From Pedosphaera sp. (GTDB taxonomy: Bacteria; Verrucomicrobiota; Verrucomicrobiia; Limisphaerales; DSYF01), in contig JAFMIZ010000016.1 of the NCBI GenBank assembly GCA_017853715.1, positions 1 through 37,047 of the forward strand: a stretch of 37,047 nucleotides of DNA, written 5' to 3'. The notes beneath the pieces are model-generated. The model saw only the letters and a program-made list of their open reading frames with translations, ran no database searches and was not told the DNA's origin. The position numbers and the translations under genes were made by a program. The number at the start of each line of letters is the position of its first letter. The stretch's first letter is position 1. Shown here piece after piece: positions 10,121 through 23,568 of the stretch.

Positions 10121-10801
10121 ATGAAAGTCATCTACTACGGACATTCCTGTTTCAGTGTTGTTGCGGGCGGCAAGCATCTGTTGTTCGATCCCTTCATCAC
10201 CGGAAATCCCCTGGCAAGGGAGATTGATGTGTCACGAGTTCCGGCGGACTTCATCCTCATATCGCATGGCCATGACGATCACATGCTCGACGCCATTGAG
10301 ATCGCCAGACGCACGGGGGCAATGGTGATCTCAAATTTCGAGATCATCGAATGGCTGGCCAAACAGGGGCTGAAAAAAATGCACGCGCTGAATCACGGCG
10401 GCGGATGTGATTTTGAATTTGGCCGCGCGAAGTTGGTCAACGCCGTCCACTCGAGCATGCTGCCGGACGGCAGCTATGGCGGCAATCCGGGTGGATTCGT
10501 AATCGAGACCCGAGGGGGGAATTTTTATTACTCGGGCGACACGGCGTTGACGCTCGATATGCAGTTAATCCCGATGACCACCCGGCTTGATTTCGCCGTT
10601 CTTTGCATCGGCGACAATTTCACCATGGGCGTGGACGACGCCCTCCGGGCGGCAGAGTTTGTGAAGTGCGATCAGATTATGGGCGTCCATTACGACACTT
10701 TTCCCCCCATCAAGATTGATGGCGCTGTTGCGAAGTCCAGATTCAACGCCAAGGGTAAAACTTTGCACCTGCTCCAGCCCGGTGAGTCTTGCGATTTGTA
10801 G
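10121..10801 (+). CDS. metal-dependent hydrolase, metallo-beta-lactamase fold (UPF0173-like)
   Basis: This is a stand-alone metallo-beta-lactamase-fold hydrolase of 226 residues. The metal-binding HxHxDH motif is at residues 49-54 (HGHDDH). Further family features are MKVIYYGHSCF at the start, the region around VNAVHSSMLPDG with a further His, GFVIETRGGNFYYSGDTALT with the bridging Asp, and MGVHYDTFPPI near the end. Start, length and motif layout match the UPF0173/YtkL-type family of small cytosolic hydrolases, whose natural substrate is unknown. The frame extends upstream to a GTG at 10022, but that would overlap the terminator hairpin, so ATG 10121 is chosen. No Shine-Dalgarno is evident. 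Confidence 0.88.
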   Translation: MKVIYYGHSCFSVVAGGKHLLFDPFITGNPLAREIDVSRVPADFILISHGHDDHMLDAIEIARRTGAMVISNFEIIEWLAKQGLKKMHALNHGGGCDFEFGRAKLVNAVHSSMLPDGSYGGNPGGFVIETRGGNFYYSGDTALTLDMQLIPMTTRLDFAVLCIGDNFTMGVDDALRAAEFVKCDQIMGVHYDTFPPIKIDGAVAKSRFNAKGKTLHLLQPGESCDL

Positions 10802-10848
10802 GCTGTAGCCTGCTTGCAAATGGAATCTTTCATCCTAAGCTTGGAGGC

Positions 10849-11208
10849 ATGGGAACAAATTTTGTGTCGATGGGAACTTTGCTGCTTGCCCTAACAGGCT
10901 TGCTTTTAGGCGGCTGCGCCTCAAAGCCGAAAGCGGATTGGGATTCTCGAGTCGGCAACTTCACCTACGATCAAGCCGTGGTGGAGCTAGGGCCGCCGGA
11001 CCGGGAGTCGAAGCTGTCGGATGGCAAGAGGGTGGTCGAGTGGGTGGTGGGTCGTTCGCGTTCAGGTGGATTGTCCCTTGGCTTCGGCTCTTACAGCGGG
11101 CCGGTGGGGGTGGGCGTCTCGCAATCCGTCGGACCGGGTCCACGTGATAAAATATTGCGATTGACCTTCAATCCCGACGGTAAATTGGAGAGTTGGGTCC
11201 GAAATTAG
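10849..11208 (+). CDS. small lipoprotein, outer-membrane lipoprotein (BamE/SmpA)-like
   Basis: This is a 119-residue predicted lipoprotein. After MGTNFVSMG comes a hydrophobic stretch ending in the lipobox LLGGC, with the acylated Cys at residue 23. The mature part has YDQAVVELGPPDRESKLSDG and ends ILRLTFNPDGKLESW. This layout (helix, loop about substrate-like 'GPPD', then a short beta-hairpin) recalls SmpA/BamE-type lipoproteins, but the match is weak. A Gly/Ser-rich stretch (SLGFGSYSGPVGVGVSQSVG) separates the halves. GGAGG lies only one base before the ATG, so the downstream ATG at 10870 (MGTLLLAL) is an alternative start. Location is probably the periplasmic face of a membrane. Confidence 0.7.
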   Translation: MGTNFVSMGTLLLALTGLLLGGCASKPKADWDSRVGNFTYDQAVVELGPPDRESKLSDGKRVVEWVVGRSRSGGLSLGFGSYSGPVGVGVSQSVGPGPRDKILRLTFNPDGKLESWVRN

Positions 11209-15828
<4,620 letters not shown>

Positions 15829-15840
15829 CAGAGCAACAAC

Positions 15841-16821
15841 ATGAAAGTATTAGTCACCGGTGGAGCTGGATACATTGGCAGCGTTGCAACCGAAGAACTG
15901 ATCAGGGCAGGTCACGACGTTGTGGTGTTCGACAACCTAAGCCAGGGGCATCGTGCGGCGGTGCATCCCCAGGCTAAACTCGTCGTGGGCGATTTGGCTG
16001 ATATCCAAGCCATCCACGCGTTATTCAATGAGCACAAGCCCGAGGCGGTGATGCATTTTGCGGCACGGAGCCTCGTAGGTGAGTCCATGCAGACTCCGTT
16101 TCTCTATCTCGGCGAGAACGTCACCAACGGCTCGAATCTGCTTCAGGTCGTCTTGGAGCATGGCGTGAAGCGCTTCATCCTCTCCTCGACGGCAAACTTG
16201 TTCGACAACCCGGCGAAGATTCCTATTGATGAGACGGTGCAGATCATTCCAGGCAGTCCGTATGGCGAATCCAAGTTCTTCATCGAGCGGATGCTTTACT
16301 GGCTCGATAAAACGCACGGGCTCCGCTCCGCGTGCCTACGGTATTTCAACGCAGCCGGGGCAACCGCAGAGCGTGGCGAGGATCACAACCCCGAGACGCA
16401 CTTGATCCCTGTCGCCTTACAAGTGGCGCAAGGCAAGCGCGAGAAGGTGACCGTGTTCGGATCAGACTATCCAACGCGCGATGGCACTTGTGTGCGTGAT
16501 TACATCCATGTGGTGGATCTGGCGCAGGCGCACATCCTCGCGTTGGAAGCCTTGCACAAAGGCAGCCGCACTTACAATCTCGGTAACGGCGCCGGGTTCT
16601 CAGTGAAAGAAGTGATCGAAACAGCGCGCAGCATCACCGGGCAGGACATCAGAGCCGAGTATGGACCTCGCCGCGGTGGTGATGTGGCCACGCTGGTGGC
16701 TGGTAGCGACAAGATTCGTAAGGAACTTGGGTGGAAGCCGATTCGCACGGACGTGCGCAGTATCATTCAAAGTGCCTGGAAGTGGCACAGCAAGAACCCG
16801 CAGGGCTATAGCGACCGGTAA
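15841..16821 (+). CDS. galE: UDP-glucose 4-epimerase
   Basis: GalE interconverts UDP-galactose and UDP-glucose using tightly bound NAD+. The 326-residue short-chain dehydrogenase has the nucleotide-binding GGAGYIGS (residues 7-14), the catalytic Tyr141-xxx-Lys145 (YGESK) and the Ser/Thr of SSTANLF. It also has [30 protein letters not shown] and the end GWKP. The SSTA segment continues NLFDNP where most GalE proteins have a VYG-like sequence, a minor oddity. It is the third gene of the lacZ-galT-galE unit, 12 bases after galT, and is followed by a bidirectional terminator. galK is not in the window. Confidence 0.95.
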   Translation: MKVLVTGGAGYIGSVATEELIRAGHDVVVFDNLSQGHRAAVHPQAKLVVGDLADIQAIHALFNEHKPEAVMHFAARSLVGESMQTPFLYLGENVTNGSNLLQVVLEHGVKRFILSSTANLFDNPAKIPIDETVQIIPGSPYGESKFFIERMLYWLDKTHGLRSACLRYFNAAGATAERGEDHNPETHLIPVALQVAQGKREKVTVFGSDYPTRDGTCVRDYIHVVDLAQAHILALEALHKGSRTYNLGNGAGFSVKEVIETARSITGQDIRAEYGPRRGGDVATLVAGSDKIRKELGWKPIRTDVRSIIQSAWKWHSKNPQGYSDR

Positions 16822-16837
16822 AGCTTCTCCCAAAGCA

Positions 16838-16869
16838 AAACGGCAGGCAGAGTTTTCTGCCCGCCGTTT
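16838..16869. terminator. bidirectional terminator between galE and gspD
   Basis: AAACGGCAGGCAGA (16838-16851) and TCTGCCCGCCGTTT (16856-16869) form a 14-position stem with one mismatch and a GTTT loop. A-rich and T-rich flanks make it able to stop the + strand gal operon and the - strand gsp operon, which converge here. Confidence 0.85.
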
Positions 16870-16891
16870 GCGTCTGGAAACTTGAAGTCGC

Positions 16892-19255
16892 TTATTCCCT
16901 ACCAAACGCTTTGATCTCCTGTTCTGTCATGGGCTGAACGGTTTTGAAGGGATCCTTCGGCTTCGCCGCAGACTTCTTGGGAGAGGGTTGTTTTGGGGTC
17001 GGCTTCGTCCAATCAACCGTCTCAGCGGTTTCACTGAGTGGCGCTGATGCAGCAGGCCCGACTGCTTTGGCCGGTTCAGGAGCGGGCACGGGGGTCGCGG
17101 CTTTGCTCGCCTCGGGCGCCGGCGCTGGGGCGGGAACAGGGGCTGGTATGACTGGTACCGGTTTTGCAACCGGAGCGGTTTGCACTGCTTCGCGCATCTT
17201 CTGCGTCTCGGGGGGCACAACCTCATCCTTCGGCAACGGTTTGGTTTCACCCAAGGCGTCCATCTGAGCGTCAACGTCCGCACTTTCTTCGGCCATCTTT
17301 TCAGAAAACTTGTTCACGCCCCTGGCGCGCTCGCGTTCCAGCTTTGATCCCATAGCCGCAAGTTCGGGAGTTTTCAACACGGTTGGTCGCATCAAAACCA
17401 GCAACTCGCGGCGATCCTTCTCGTTGCTGGTACTGCGAAAAAGTGTCCCCAAGACGGGGATGTCTTTGAGCAGGGGAACCCCAGACCTGTTCTTGGTGTC
17501 TGAGTCGCGGATAAAACCACCAAGCACGATGGTGTCCCGGTCGCGCACGGTAATGTCGGCAGACAGGGTGCGGCTGGCGGTATTGGGCACATTGCCAACG
17601 CCCTCGATCGGGGTTGATCCGTCAATTTCTTCAATGGCTTGGTCAATTTTCATGACCACGATGCCGTCGGGATTGATGAACGGGGTGACCGTCAGTTGAA
17701 TACCCACGCGCAATTGCTGATACGAGGAACTGGGCCCACCACCAAAACCGCCGCCGTAATATTGACTGGTGACATAGGGCACTGTGTTACCTACGAAGAA
17801 TTGTCCGGGCGTTGCGTGTGTCGTCATGATGATGGGCCGTTGCAGAACTTCGGTTTTGCCGTCGGACGAGAGAGCCTTTATGGCCACTAGCCAGTCGTCT
17901 TGGATCTTGCCGAAATAGTTCAAGCCTCCCAAGCTAGCAGCCGCATTCGTGACGAACAGGCTTCCAAGATTCTCGACCAAGGAGCCTTTATCGTTGTTCA
18001 TGATGCCCGCACCAACGGCATCATTACCAAGATTCTTCGGCTTTTGGGCGGCGGAAACGCCAAGTTCCCAGTCTTTGTCAGCGCTCACGCCCAGAATGAT
18101 GGATTCGATCAGCACTTGCGCCAGCACCACGTCCAGCTTGGAGATGACGTCCTTGATGGTGGCCATGTCCTGACGGGTGGCATAGACAAGCAGTGAGTTG
18201 GTGCGCTCGTCGGCGATGATCTTGGTTTCGCCAATGACCGTGATATCGCCGGAGGCAGTAGGTGAGCTGGCTCGGCTGATGATGTTACGAAGACGATCCG
18301 TGAAGGTGCCACCTGTACCTCCCGCCCCGCCAACGGCACCCACGCCGCCGATGCCACCCGCCTGCTGGGTGTTGTAACCTCCACCGACGCCGCCGATACT
18401 GCCTCCCCCGATGCCCCCGCCAAATGAGCCCCGACTGGCGCGGCTGCTCGAGCGGCTGGTGCCTCCGGAAGATCCGCCTACCGTAGTGCCGCCACCACCG
18501 CTGCCGCTCAGACTGTTCAGAGCGCTGGCGATGTCACCGGCAAGGGCGTATTTGATCGGGATGACCTCGGAGATGTATTCTGCCGGAACGTTCACATCCA
18601 CCTGTTCGATCATTTCCAACATGCGCTTCACGTTTTCAGAGAAATCGCGGATGACGAGGATGCCATTGGCTTCAACGGGCAGAATCGAATTGGGAATCTT
18701 GGCGAACGGCTGGATGATAGGAAGCATTTCACTCGGCTTCACATATTTCAACTGCACCACGTGGGTCACGTATTGGCCCATCTCAGAAAGGCCGGCTTTG
18801 TCGCCCTGGCCGATGGGAGCGCCTTCTTGATTGGCTTGAGCGACTGGAACCGCTTTTGCAAATTTGTCGCCGACATTAATAATGGCGATGCCGTTGATCC
18901 CCAAAATGGCGTCAAACATCTGAATCACTTCGCGCTTGGTCAGGGGAATATGGTTTTTCACCGTGATCGTAGGGGCGGGCAAGGTGCTCGGCCGGAGGAT
19001 GATCCGGTTCACCGTTTCGGAATACAAGGTCAGGAACTCGTCGACCGTGGCCGCCTTCAAATTGATCTCGCTCGGCCCATACACGGCATTCAAATCCGCT
19101 TCCGTGAGCGTGCCAAGCTTGCTGGGCGTGATGGCCTTGTCGCCCTCGGCAGTGGTGGCGGTGGTAGGCGTGGGCACACCGGGCGGGGCAGGAATCGCGG
19201 GCTGGCCGAGCGCGTAAGCAGCTGTCAGCAGGAGAGTGGGCAGTATCGTTTTCAC
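16892..19255 (-). CDS. gspD: type II secretion system secretin GspD/PilQ-like
   Basis: This is an outer-membrane secretin forming the gated channel of a type II secretion or type IV pilus machine. The 787-residue product starts with GTG and has a signal peptide ending in YALGQP, followed by N0/N1-type domains (TITVKNHIPLTKREVIQMFDAIL, then YVKPSEMLPIIQPFAKIPNSI). A long Gly/Ser-rich insert lies at about residues 246-319. The secretin core ends in GVPLLKDIPVLGTLFRSTS and RRELLVLMRPTVL. Beyond residue ~640 there is an unusual tail of about 150 residues rich in Pro, Ala and Lys. It is the last gene of the gspE-to-gspD operon and starts 2 bases after the preceding stop. No typical S-domain for a pilotin is recognisable. 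Confidence 0.93.
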   Translation of the reverse strand: MKTILPTLLLTAAYALGQPAIPAPPGVPTPTTATTAEGDKAITPSKLGTLTEADLNAVYGPSEINLKAATVDEFLTLYSETVNRIILRPSTLPAPTITVKNHIPLTKREVIQMFDAILGINGIAIINVGDKFAKAVPVAQANQEGAPIGQGDKAGLSEMGQYVTHVVQLKYVKPSEMLPIIQPFAKIPNSILPVEANGILVIRDFSENVKRMLEMIEQVDVNVPAEYISEVIPIKYALAGDIASALNSLSGSGGGGTTVGGSSGGTSRSSSRASRGSFGGGIGGGSIGGVGGGYNTQQAGGIGGVGAVGGAGGTGGTFTDRLRNIISRASSPTASGDITVIGETKIIADERTNSLLVYATRQDMATIKDVISKLDVVLAQVLIESIILGVSADKDWELGVSAAQKPKNLGNDAVGAGIMNNDKGSLVENLGSLFVTNAAASLGGLNYFGKIQDDWLVAIKALSSDGKTEVLQRPIIMTTHATPGQFFVGNTVPYVTSQYYGGGFGGGPSSSYQQLRVGIQLTVTPFINPDGIVVMKIDQAIEEIDGSTPIEGVGNVPNTASRTLSADITVRDRDTIVLGGFIRDSDTKNRSGVPLLKDIPVLGTLFRSTSNEKDRRELLVLMRPTVLKTPELAAMGSKLERERARGVNKFSEKMAEESADVDAQMDALGETKPLPKDEVVPPETQKMREAVQTAPVAKPVPVIPAPVPAPAPAPEASKAATPVPAPEPAKAVGPAASAPLSETAETVDWTKPTPKQPSPKKSAAKPKDPFKTVQPMTEQEIKAFGRE

Positions 19256-19257
19256 AA

Positions 19258-19875
19258 TTATTTCTTCGTTGAGGTGGACGTTGCAGGCTTGGCAGCCGTC
19301 GGGGCAGGGGGCCGGTTGCCCGTGGCGCGGGCAGTGCCCGCGGTCTTTTGATAGCTGGCCACCAGCTTGATGCTGGCGTTGAGCTTGGTTTGAGATTGGT
19401 CGCGACGAAGCGTCAGGTCACGCACGCGGATGAGCGAATTGCCTTCGCCAAGTTTGTGGACGAAATCCACCAGCGGACCTTCCTCCGATACCGTCGAGAC
19501 CGTGAGGCTTTGTTCCATGAAGAACTGGTTCGTGGTGTTGAACGGCTTGGAGGTGTTCAGGATCTGCACGCGGGACTGGGAGGAGAGCGATTGCACCGTG
19601 CGCATGAGAGTTACGGCCTGATCTTCCGGGGGAATGTCCAAACCTTCCCCCTGAAGCTTTTTCAAGTCTGCGGCAAACTTGTTGGTCTCGGCAATGCTCG
19701 CCTTGCGCGTCGCCAGCTCTTTCAATGCCTTTTCACGTCGCAGGTCCATTTTGCTGGCGTCGCCGAAGTGCGGCCAGATGTATAGGAACTGCACGACTAT
19801 GAACAGAATGATGCCCACCACGACCACAAGGCGTCGCTCGAAGGGGCGCAGATTCAATTTGTCGAATGCATTCAT
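19258..19875 (-). CDS. GspM/PilO-like inner-membrane assembly protein
   Basis: This is a bitopic inner-membrane protein of 205 residues. A short cytoplasmic N-terminus (MNAFDKLNLRPFERR) is followed by one transmembrane helix at about residues 16-34, a coiled-coil region (DASKMDLRREKALKELATRKASI) and a ferredoxin-like periplasmic domain. The C-terminus is a Pro/Ala/Thr-rich tail. Topology, size and position just before the secretin match GspM or PilO, the partner of GspL/PilN. The ATG overlaps the stop of the upstream gene by one base (TGATG). The family call rests mainly on layout and context. Confidence 0.75.
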   Translation of the reverse strand: MNAFDKLNLRPFERRLVVVVGIILFIVVQFLYIWPHFGDASKMDLRREKALKELATRKASIAETNKFAADLKKLQGEGLDIPPEDQAVTLMRTVQSLSSQSRVQILNTSKPFNTTNQFFMEQSLTVSTVSEEGPLVDFVHKLGEGNSLIRVRDLTLRRDQSQTKLNASIKLVASYQKTAGTARATGNRPPAPTAAKPATSTSTKK

Positions 19876-21251
19876 CAATTGAGTTCAGTGCGTCTGAGTT
19901 CGAGGCTGAAATTCCAGGTGATCACGCCGCTGGCAGTGGAGCGATAACTCAACGGGTCGCCGGTGTCTTTGAAAACGGGTTTTCCCTCGATGGAGGATTT
20001 CCGCAGGTCGTTCGGGAACTCGATGAGCTTATCCACCGCGTCTGGAGAAGCCGTGCCGTTGAGACTGAGGCGTTGTCCATCGCTGAAATTGAAACCTTCC
20101 AGCGTGACACCTTCCGGTTGGACCTGCGCCACCAGCCGGAGACAGTCGAGTGCGGCGTATTTCAATTCCTGCCGGTCCTTCAGCACGTTGTAGCGGTCGC
20201 GCATCTGGAGTGCGTTGGTGTAGCTGAGGGAGAGTGCGGCAACCTGGCTTTCAACGCGGCCGGTCCGGAATTTAGCCACTCCCAGCCAGCCAAAATAGAC
20301 GATGAGGCCCGCGATGTAGAGGAGCACGAGGGCGCCCAGGCCTCGCATCCACAGGCGATCCACGAATTGCTGGCGATACCGCTCGGCATAGCCTGGCGGC
20401 ATCAGGCTGGCAGATGCAATGTGAGTCGCAACGCGTTGAACGGTGCAAGCAGCCAGTTCATTCGTGGCCAGCGGCGCGACCATTTCAAAGTCCTCACCCA
20501 ATGCTTCGTGCAAGGCAGTGCTCCAGATGGGGTTGGTGCCGTGCGCGGCGACGAGATGCCATTTCGGAGCGGAAGTCAGCCAACCTTCCATGTCACCGGC
20601 CCACGCCATGTGCAGCAGCTGTTCGCGCAGCACCGCAACGCGGTCCGAGGTGGCGGGCAAAGTCAGCAAATCAATGCTGCGCAACACGCCAGCATACCAC
20701 CATGCCACCAATGCGGAATCCACACTGCCGAGCGCCTCAGGATAGACCCATGCGCCGTCACCTTGGATCTTGGTGCCGAGCAATTGGTCCAGCGCCGGCA
20801 ACTCAAGCCGGTCGGCGAGGTAACCTTGTGCTTCCAGTTTGCCGAGAAACCCCTCAACCGATTCGGTGGCGGCAATGACAATAATGACCGTTTGCTGGTT
20901 GCCATCCGGATGGTCGAGGCAATGCATCGTCCAGACGATCTGGCCGACGGGCAAGGGAGATAGTTTCTCCATCTGCAAGCCCACCATGGCGAGGGTTTCC
21001 TCAAAGCTGGCCTTGGGAAATTGCGCTGCGCGCACGAATACACGGTCAGCCGGCAGGCAGGCGACATTCAGCCTTGGTTGCCACAGGGAACTCCATGATC
21101 GTTTGACGGAGTCTGGCAGTGCTTCGGTGCCACGGAGGGTAAGTTCACGCGACAGCTTGAAAGCATTTCCCCTCAAGTCGAACTGCCACAGGCGCAGGGC
21201 TTCGGCTCCAGTGGCAAGGACGTTGCAATTGTTCCAGCGTTTGGCAGCCAT
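19875..21251 (-). CDS. GspL-like (PilM-PilN fusion-type) inner-membrane protein
   Basis: A 458-residue protein. Its N-terminal ~300 residues resemble the actin-like cytoplasmic domain of GspL or PilM. One transmembrane helix follows at about residues 304-323 (GLGALVLLYIAGLIVYFGWL), then a coiled coil and a small periplasmic domain with LEGFNFSDGQRLSLNGTA, as in PilN/GspL. GspL-type proteins recruit the secretion ATPase to the inner membrane, and the gene directly follows gspE (one-base gap), which supports that role. Sequence motifs are weak; context and topology carry the call. Confidence 0.75.
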   Translation of the reverse strand: MAAKRWNNCNVLATGAEALRLWQFDLRGNAFKLSRELTLRGTEALPDSVKRSWSSLWQPRLNVACLPADRVFVRAAQFPKASFEETLAMVGLQMEKLSPLPVGQIVWTMHCLDHPDGNQQTVIIVIAATESVEGFLGKLEAQGYLADRLELPALDQLLGTKIQGDGAWVYPEALGSVDSALVAWWYAGVLRSIDLLTLPATSDRVAVLREQLLHMAWAGDMEGWLTSAPKWHLVAAHGTNPIWSTALHEALGEDFEMVAPLATNELAACTVQRVATHIASASLMPPGYAERYRQQFVDRLWMRGLGALVLLYIAGLIVYFGWLGVAKFRTGRVESQVAALSLSYTNALQMRDRYNVLKDRQELKYAALDCLRLVAQVQPEGVTLEGFNFSDGQRLSLNGTASPDAVDKLIEFPNDLRKSSIEGKPVFKDTGDPLSYRSTASGVITWNFSLELRRTELN

Positions 21252-21252
21252 C

Positions 21253-23004
21253 TCAGCCTCGTGTGATAATCTCGGTCTTGCCTTCCATCAGCGAATCCAA
21301 ATGTTCCTCGGTTTGGGTGACGCGCAGCACTTCTTCAATGGTGGTGAGGCCGTTGCGCACTTTGTTCCAGCCATCCACGCGCAAGGTTCTCATACCGCCC
21401 TCGATCGCGCGCTGGGCAATCGTCGAGGCGGCGGCGCGTTGCAGAATCAACGGGCGAAGCGTCTCATTGACCACGAGCAATTCGTAAATCGCGAGACGGC
21501 CTTGATAGCCGAGCTGACGGCACTCTTCGCATCCGGTGCCGTGCCAGAACTTGGCGGTAGGAATTTCGTCCTCGGGATAACCGATGCGTTTGAGATAAGC
21601 TTTGTCGACGCTTTGCTCGGTCTTGCAATGCTTGCAAATCGTGCGCACGAGACGTTGGGCCATAATGGCCTCGATGGAGGAAGCCACGAGGAACGGTTCG
21701 ATGCCCATGTCAATCAAGCGGGTGAAAGCACTTGGTGAGTCGTTGGTGTGCAGCGTGGAGAACACCAAGTGACCGGTGAGCGCGGCGCGAATGGCAATCT
21801 CAGCCGTTTCCAAATCGCGAATCTCACCAACCATGATGACGTTCGGGTCCTGGCGTAAAATGTGACGCAGACCGACAGCGAACGTCAGTCCGATTTCCGG
21901 GCGGACAGCAATCTGGTTGATTCCGCGCAACTCATACTCCACCGGTTCCTCGACGGTGATGATGCGCTTCTGGATAGAGTTGATGGAACTCAACATCGCG
22001 TAAAGCGAGGTGGACTTGCCGGAACCGGTGGGGCCGGTGATGAGGACGATGCCGTGCGGTTTGACGATGAGTTCGCGAATTGCGGACTCGTCTTGCGGCG
22101 CAAAACCCAACTTGTCGAGGCTGAGGAAGATCTTGCCGCGCGTCAGCAAGCGGAGTGAAACCGATTCGCCGTAAACCGTCGGCACCGTTGAGACGCGGAT
22201 GTCAATTTCCTCGCCCTTGATGCGCACGTTGATGCGGCCGTCCTGCGGGAGGCGTTTTTCCGCGATGTTCATCCCGCTCATCACCTTGATGCGCGAGATG
22301 AGTGCGGACTGGAAGCGTTTCAACTGGGGCGGCATTGGCGTCTGGTGCAGAATGCCGTCGATGCGGTAGCGAATGCGCAGTTCGTCTTCCTGCGGCTCAA
22401 AGTGAATGTCTGTGGCTCGGTCCTTGTAGGCTTCCCAGATGATTTGGTTGACGAACTTGATGACGCTCGCTTCTTGGTCGCCTTCGGTGATTTCCTTGTC
22501 AAGGGGCAGGTCGAGATCCATCGCCTCGTCTTCGCCAGACATTTCATCCAACGTCTCAGCACCGACACCGTAATATTTCTTCAACGCCTTCTCGATTTCC
22601 GCCATGGGAGCGAGTGCGAACTGCACCGGCCCTTTAGCATCGAAGCGCACCGCATTGAGCATCGCGGTGTCGAATGGATTGCTCACGGCCACTTGCAAGA
22701 CGCCTTCGATCAGTTGGGTGGGAAGAACGTGGTGCTGGAAGGCGACCTTGGTCGAAATTTTGTTGCGTGCCTCGTTGGCGACGGTGGTTTTGGTAAGTTC
22801 GAGATAGGGCCAGCCAAGTCCTTTAGCCAACGATTGCAGAAACACGTCTTCAGCCATGCCGCGCTCGCGGCAGATGAAAGCGAGGAGCGTTTCTTGGGAC
22901 CCGCTGTCCACGGCAACGCGCCAAGCCTTGCTCCACTCCTCGAACTGCGCGGTGGTGGCCAAGCCGGTCAGCGACAGGAAACCCTTCAACGAAATAAACG
23001 CCAT
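21253..23004 (-). CDS. gspE: type II secretion/type IV pilus assembly ATPase GspE/PilB
   Basis: This is the hexameric cytoplasmic ATPase that powers pseudopilus or pilus assembly. The 583-residue protein has an N-terminal MshEN/N1E-type domain, the N2 domain (ATDIHFEPQEDELRIRYRIDG) and Walker A GPTGSGKST from residue 324. It also has the Asp box/Walker B region (IMVGEIRDLETAEIAIRAAL TGH), a His box (FSTLHTND) and the tetracysteine zinc motif CKHC...CEEC typical of GspE/PilB. It is the first gene of the gspE-L-M-D unit. No gspF, pseudopilin or prepilin peptidase gene lies in the window. Confidence 0.95.
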   Translation of the reverse strand: MAFISLKGFLSLTGLATTAQFEEWSKAWRVAVDSGSQETLLAFICRERGMAEDVFLQSLAKGLGWPYLELTKTTVANEARNKISTKVAFQHHVLPTQLIEGVLQVAVSNPFDTAMLNAVRFDAKGPVQFALAPMAEIEKALKKYYGVGAETLDEMSGEDEAMDLDLPLDKEITEGDQEASVIKFVNQIIWEAYKDRATDIHFEPQEDELRIRYRIDGILHQTPMPPQLKRFQSALISRIKVMSGMNIAEKRLPQDGRINVRIKGEEIDIRVSTVPTVYGESVSLRLLTRGKIFLSLDKLGFAPQDESAIRELIVKPHGIVLITGPTGSGKSTSLYAMLSSINSIQKRIITVEEPVEYELRGINQIAVRPEIGLTFAVGLRHILRQDPNVIMVGEIRDLETAEIAIRAALTGHLVFSTLHTNDSPSAFTRLIDMGIEPFLVASSIEAIMAQRLVRTICKHCKTEQSVDKAYLKRIGYPEDEIPTAKFWHGTGCEECRQLGYQGRLAIYELLVVNETLRPLILQRAAASTIAQRAIEGGMRTLRVDGWNKVRNGLTTIEEVLRVTQTEEHLDSLMEGKTEIITRG

Positions 23005-23149
23005 GCAACGTGTCAGTTGTTACACACGCGAAGCTAGGGAAAGTTTCGGAAGCGGTCAAAGATTTTGCCCGGGATAATTTCGAGCGTCGGCGGATGGAAT
23101 TAGCTGGTGTTTACCGCGCGACCCATCGCCGGGAGTCGGGTCGCTTCTA

Positions 23150-23163
23150 TTGATGCAGGTCAA
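23150..23163 (+). promoter_or_regulatory. FNR/DNR-type regulator binding site
   Basis: TTGATGCAGGTCAA matches 9 of 10 specified positions of the Crp/Fnr-family consensus TTGAT-N4-ATCAA. Its centre lies about 41 bases before the start codon of the decayed cupin gene, in the gap between gspE (- strand) and that gene. Members of this regulator family respond to oxygen loss or nitric oxide. No regulator gene is in the window. Confidence 0.55.
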
Positions 23164-23180
23164 AGCCGTCGCTGCAGTCC

Positions 23181-23197
23181 GCAGTCACATTGACTGC
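23181..23197 (+). promoter_or_regulatory. perfect 7-bp palindrome abutting the cupin start codon
   Basis: GCAGTCA-CAT-TGACTGC is a perfect inverted repeat with a 3-base spacer, ending at the base before the ATG at 23198. It could be an operator or an mRNA hairpin that hides the start. Function is unknown. Confidence 0.4.
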
Positions 23198-23526
23198 ATG
23201 GCTGAGTTGCCGGAGATCAATCCCGATGCTCCCAAGTGTCTTTCGCTGGCGGAAGAGCGCCGATTCGACGACCACGGCATCGTGAGCCGGACATCAATGC
23301 CGAATTCCAATTGCCGGATTGTCCTGTCTGGCTTTGCTGAGGACAGGATCTGACTGAACACACTTCACTCCAGCACCCGCTGGTGGAGGCGTTAAGCGGC
23401 GAATGCAAATTCAGCCTCGCAGGCCAAAAGCAACTGCTCAAAGCGGGCGGGCTGCTTTCCATGCCGCTGTATTTACCTCACTCGGTTCGCGCGAGTTCGC
23501 AGTTCTCGATGCTACCGACGCTTTGA
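23198..23526 (+). pseudogene. cupin-domain protein, frameshifted
   Basis: This is a small single-domain cupin split over two frames. The first frame reads MAELPEINPDAPKCLSLAEE..., then GIVSRT and IVLSGFAED before TGA at 23351. The second frame resumes at 23350 with LTEHTSLQHPLVEALSGECK, then FSLAGQKQLLKAGGLLSMPL and PHSVRASSQFSMLPTL. Adding one G in the GG at 23341-23342 restores a continuous GFAEGQDLTEHT, the expected first cupin strand, so one base appears to have been lost. Joined, it gives about 109 residues, the normal length for this cupin type. It is either a pseudogene or a base-calling error. The start ATG follows an FNR-like box and a palindrome. Confidence 0.75.
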
Positions 23527-23568
23527 AACATTAGTCGAGCTAAACTTCTGGTTTAACCCTTGGTTCCC

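Noticed and set aside
23010-23153. 47-codon + strand frame (GTG start) between gspE and the FNR-like box
   Set aside because: No recognisable family and no ribosome-binding site; it overlaps the likely gspE promoter region and ends inside the FNR-like box. Chance is likelier.
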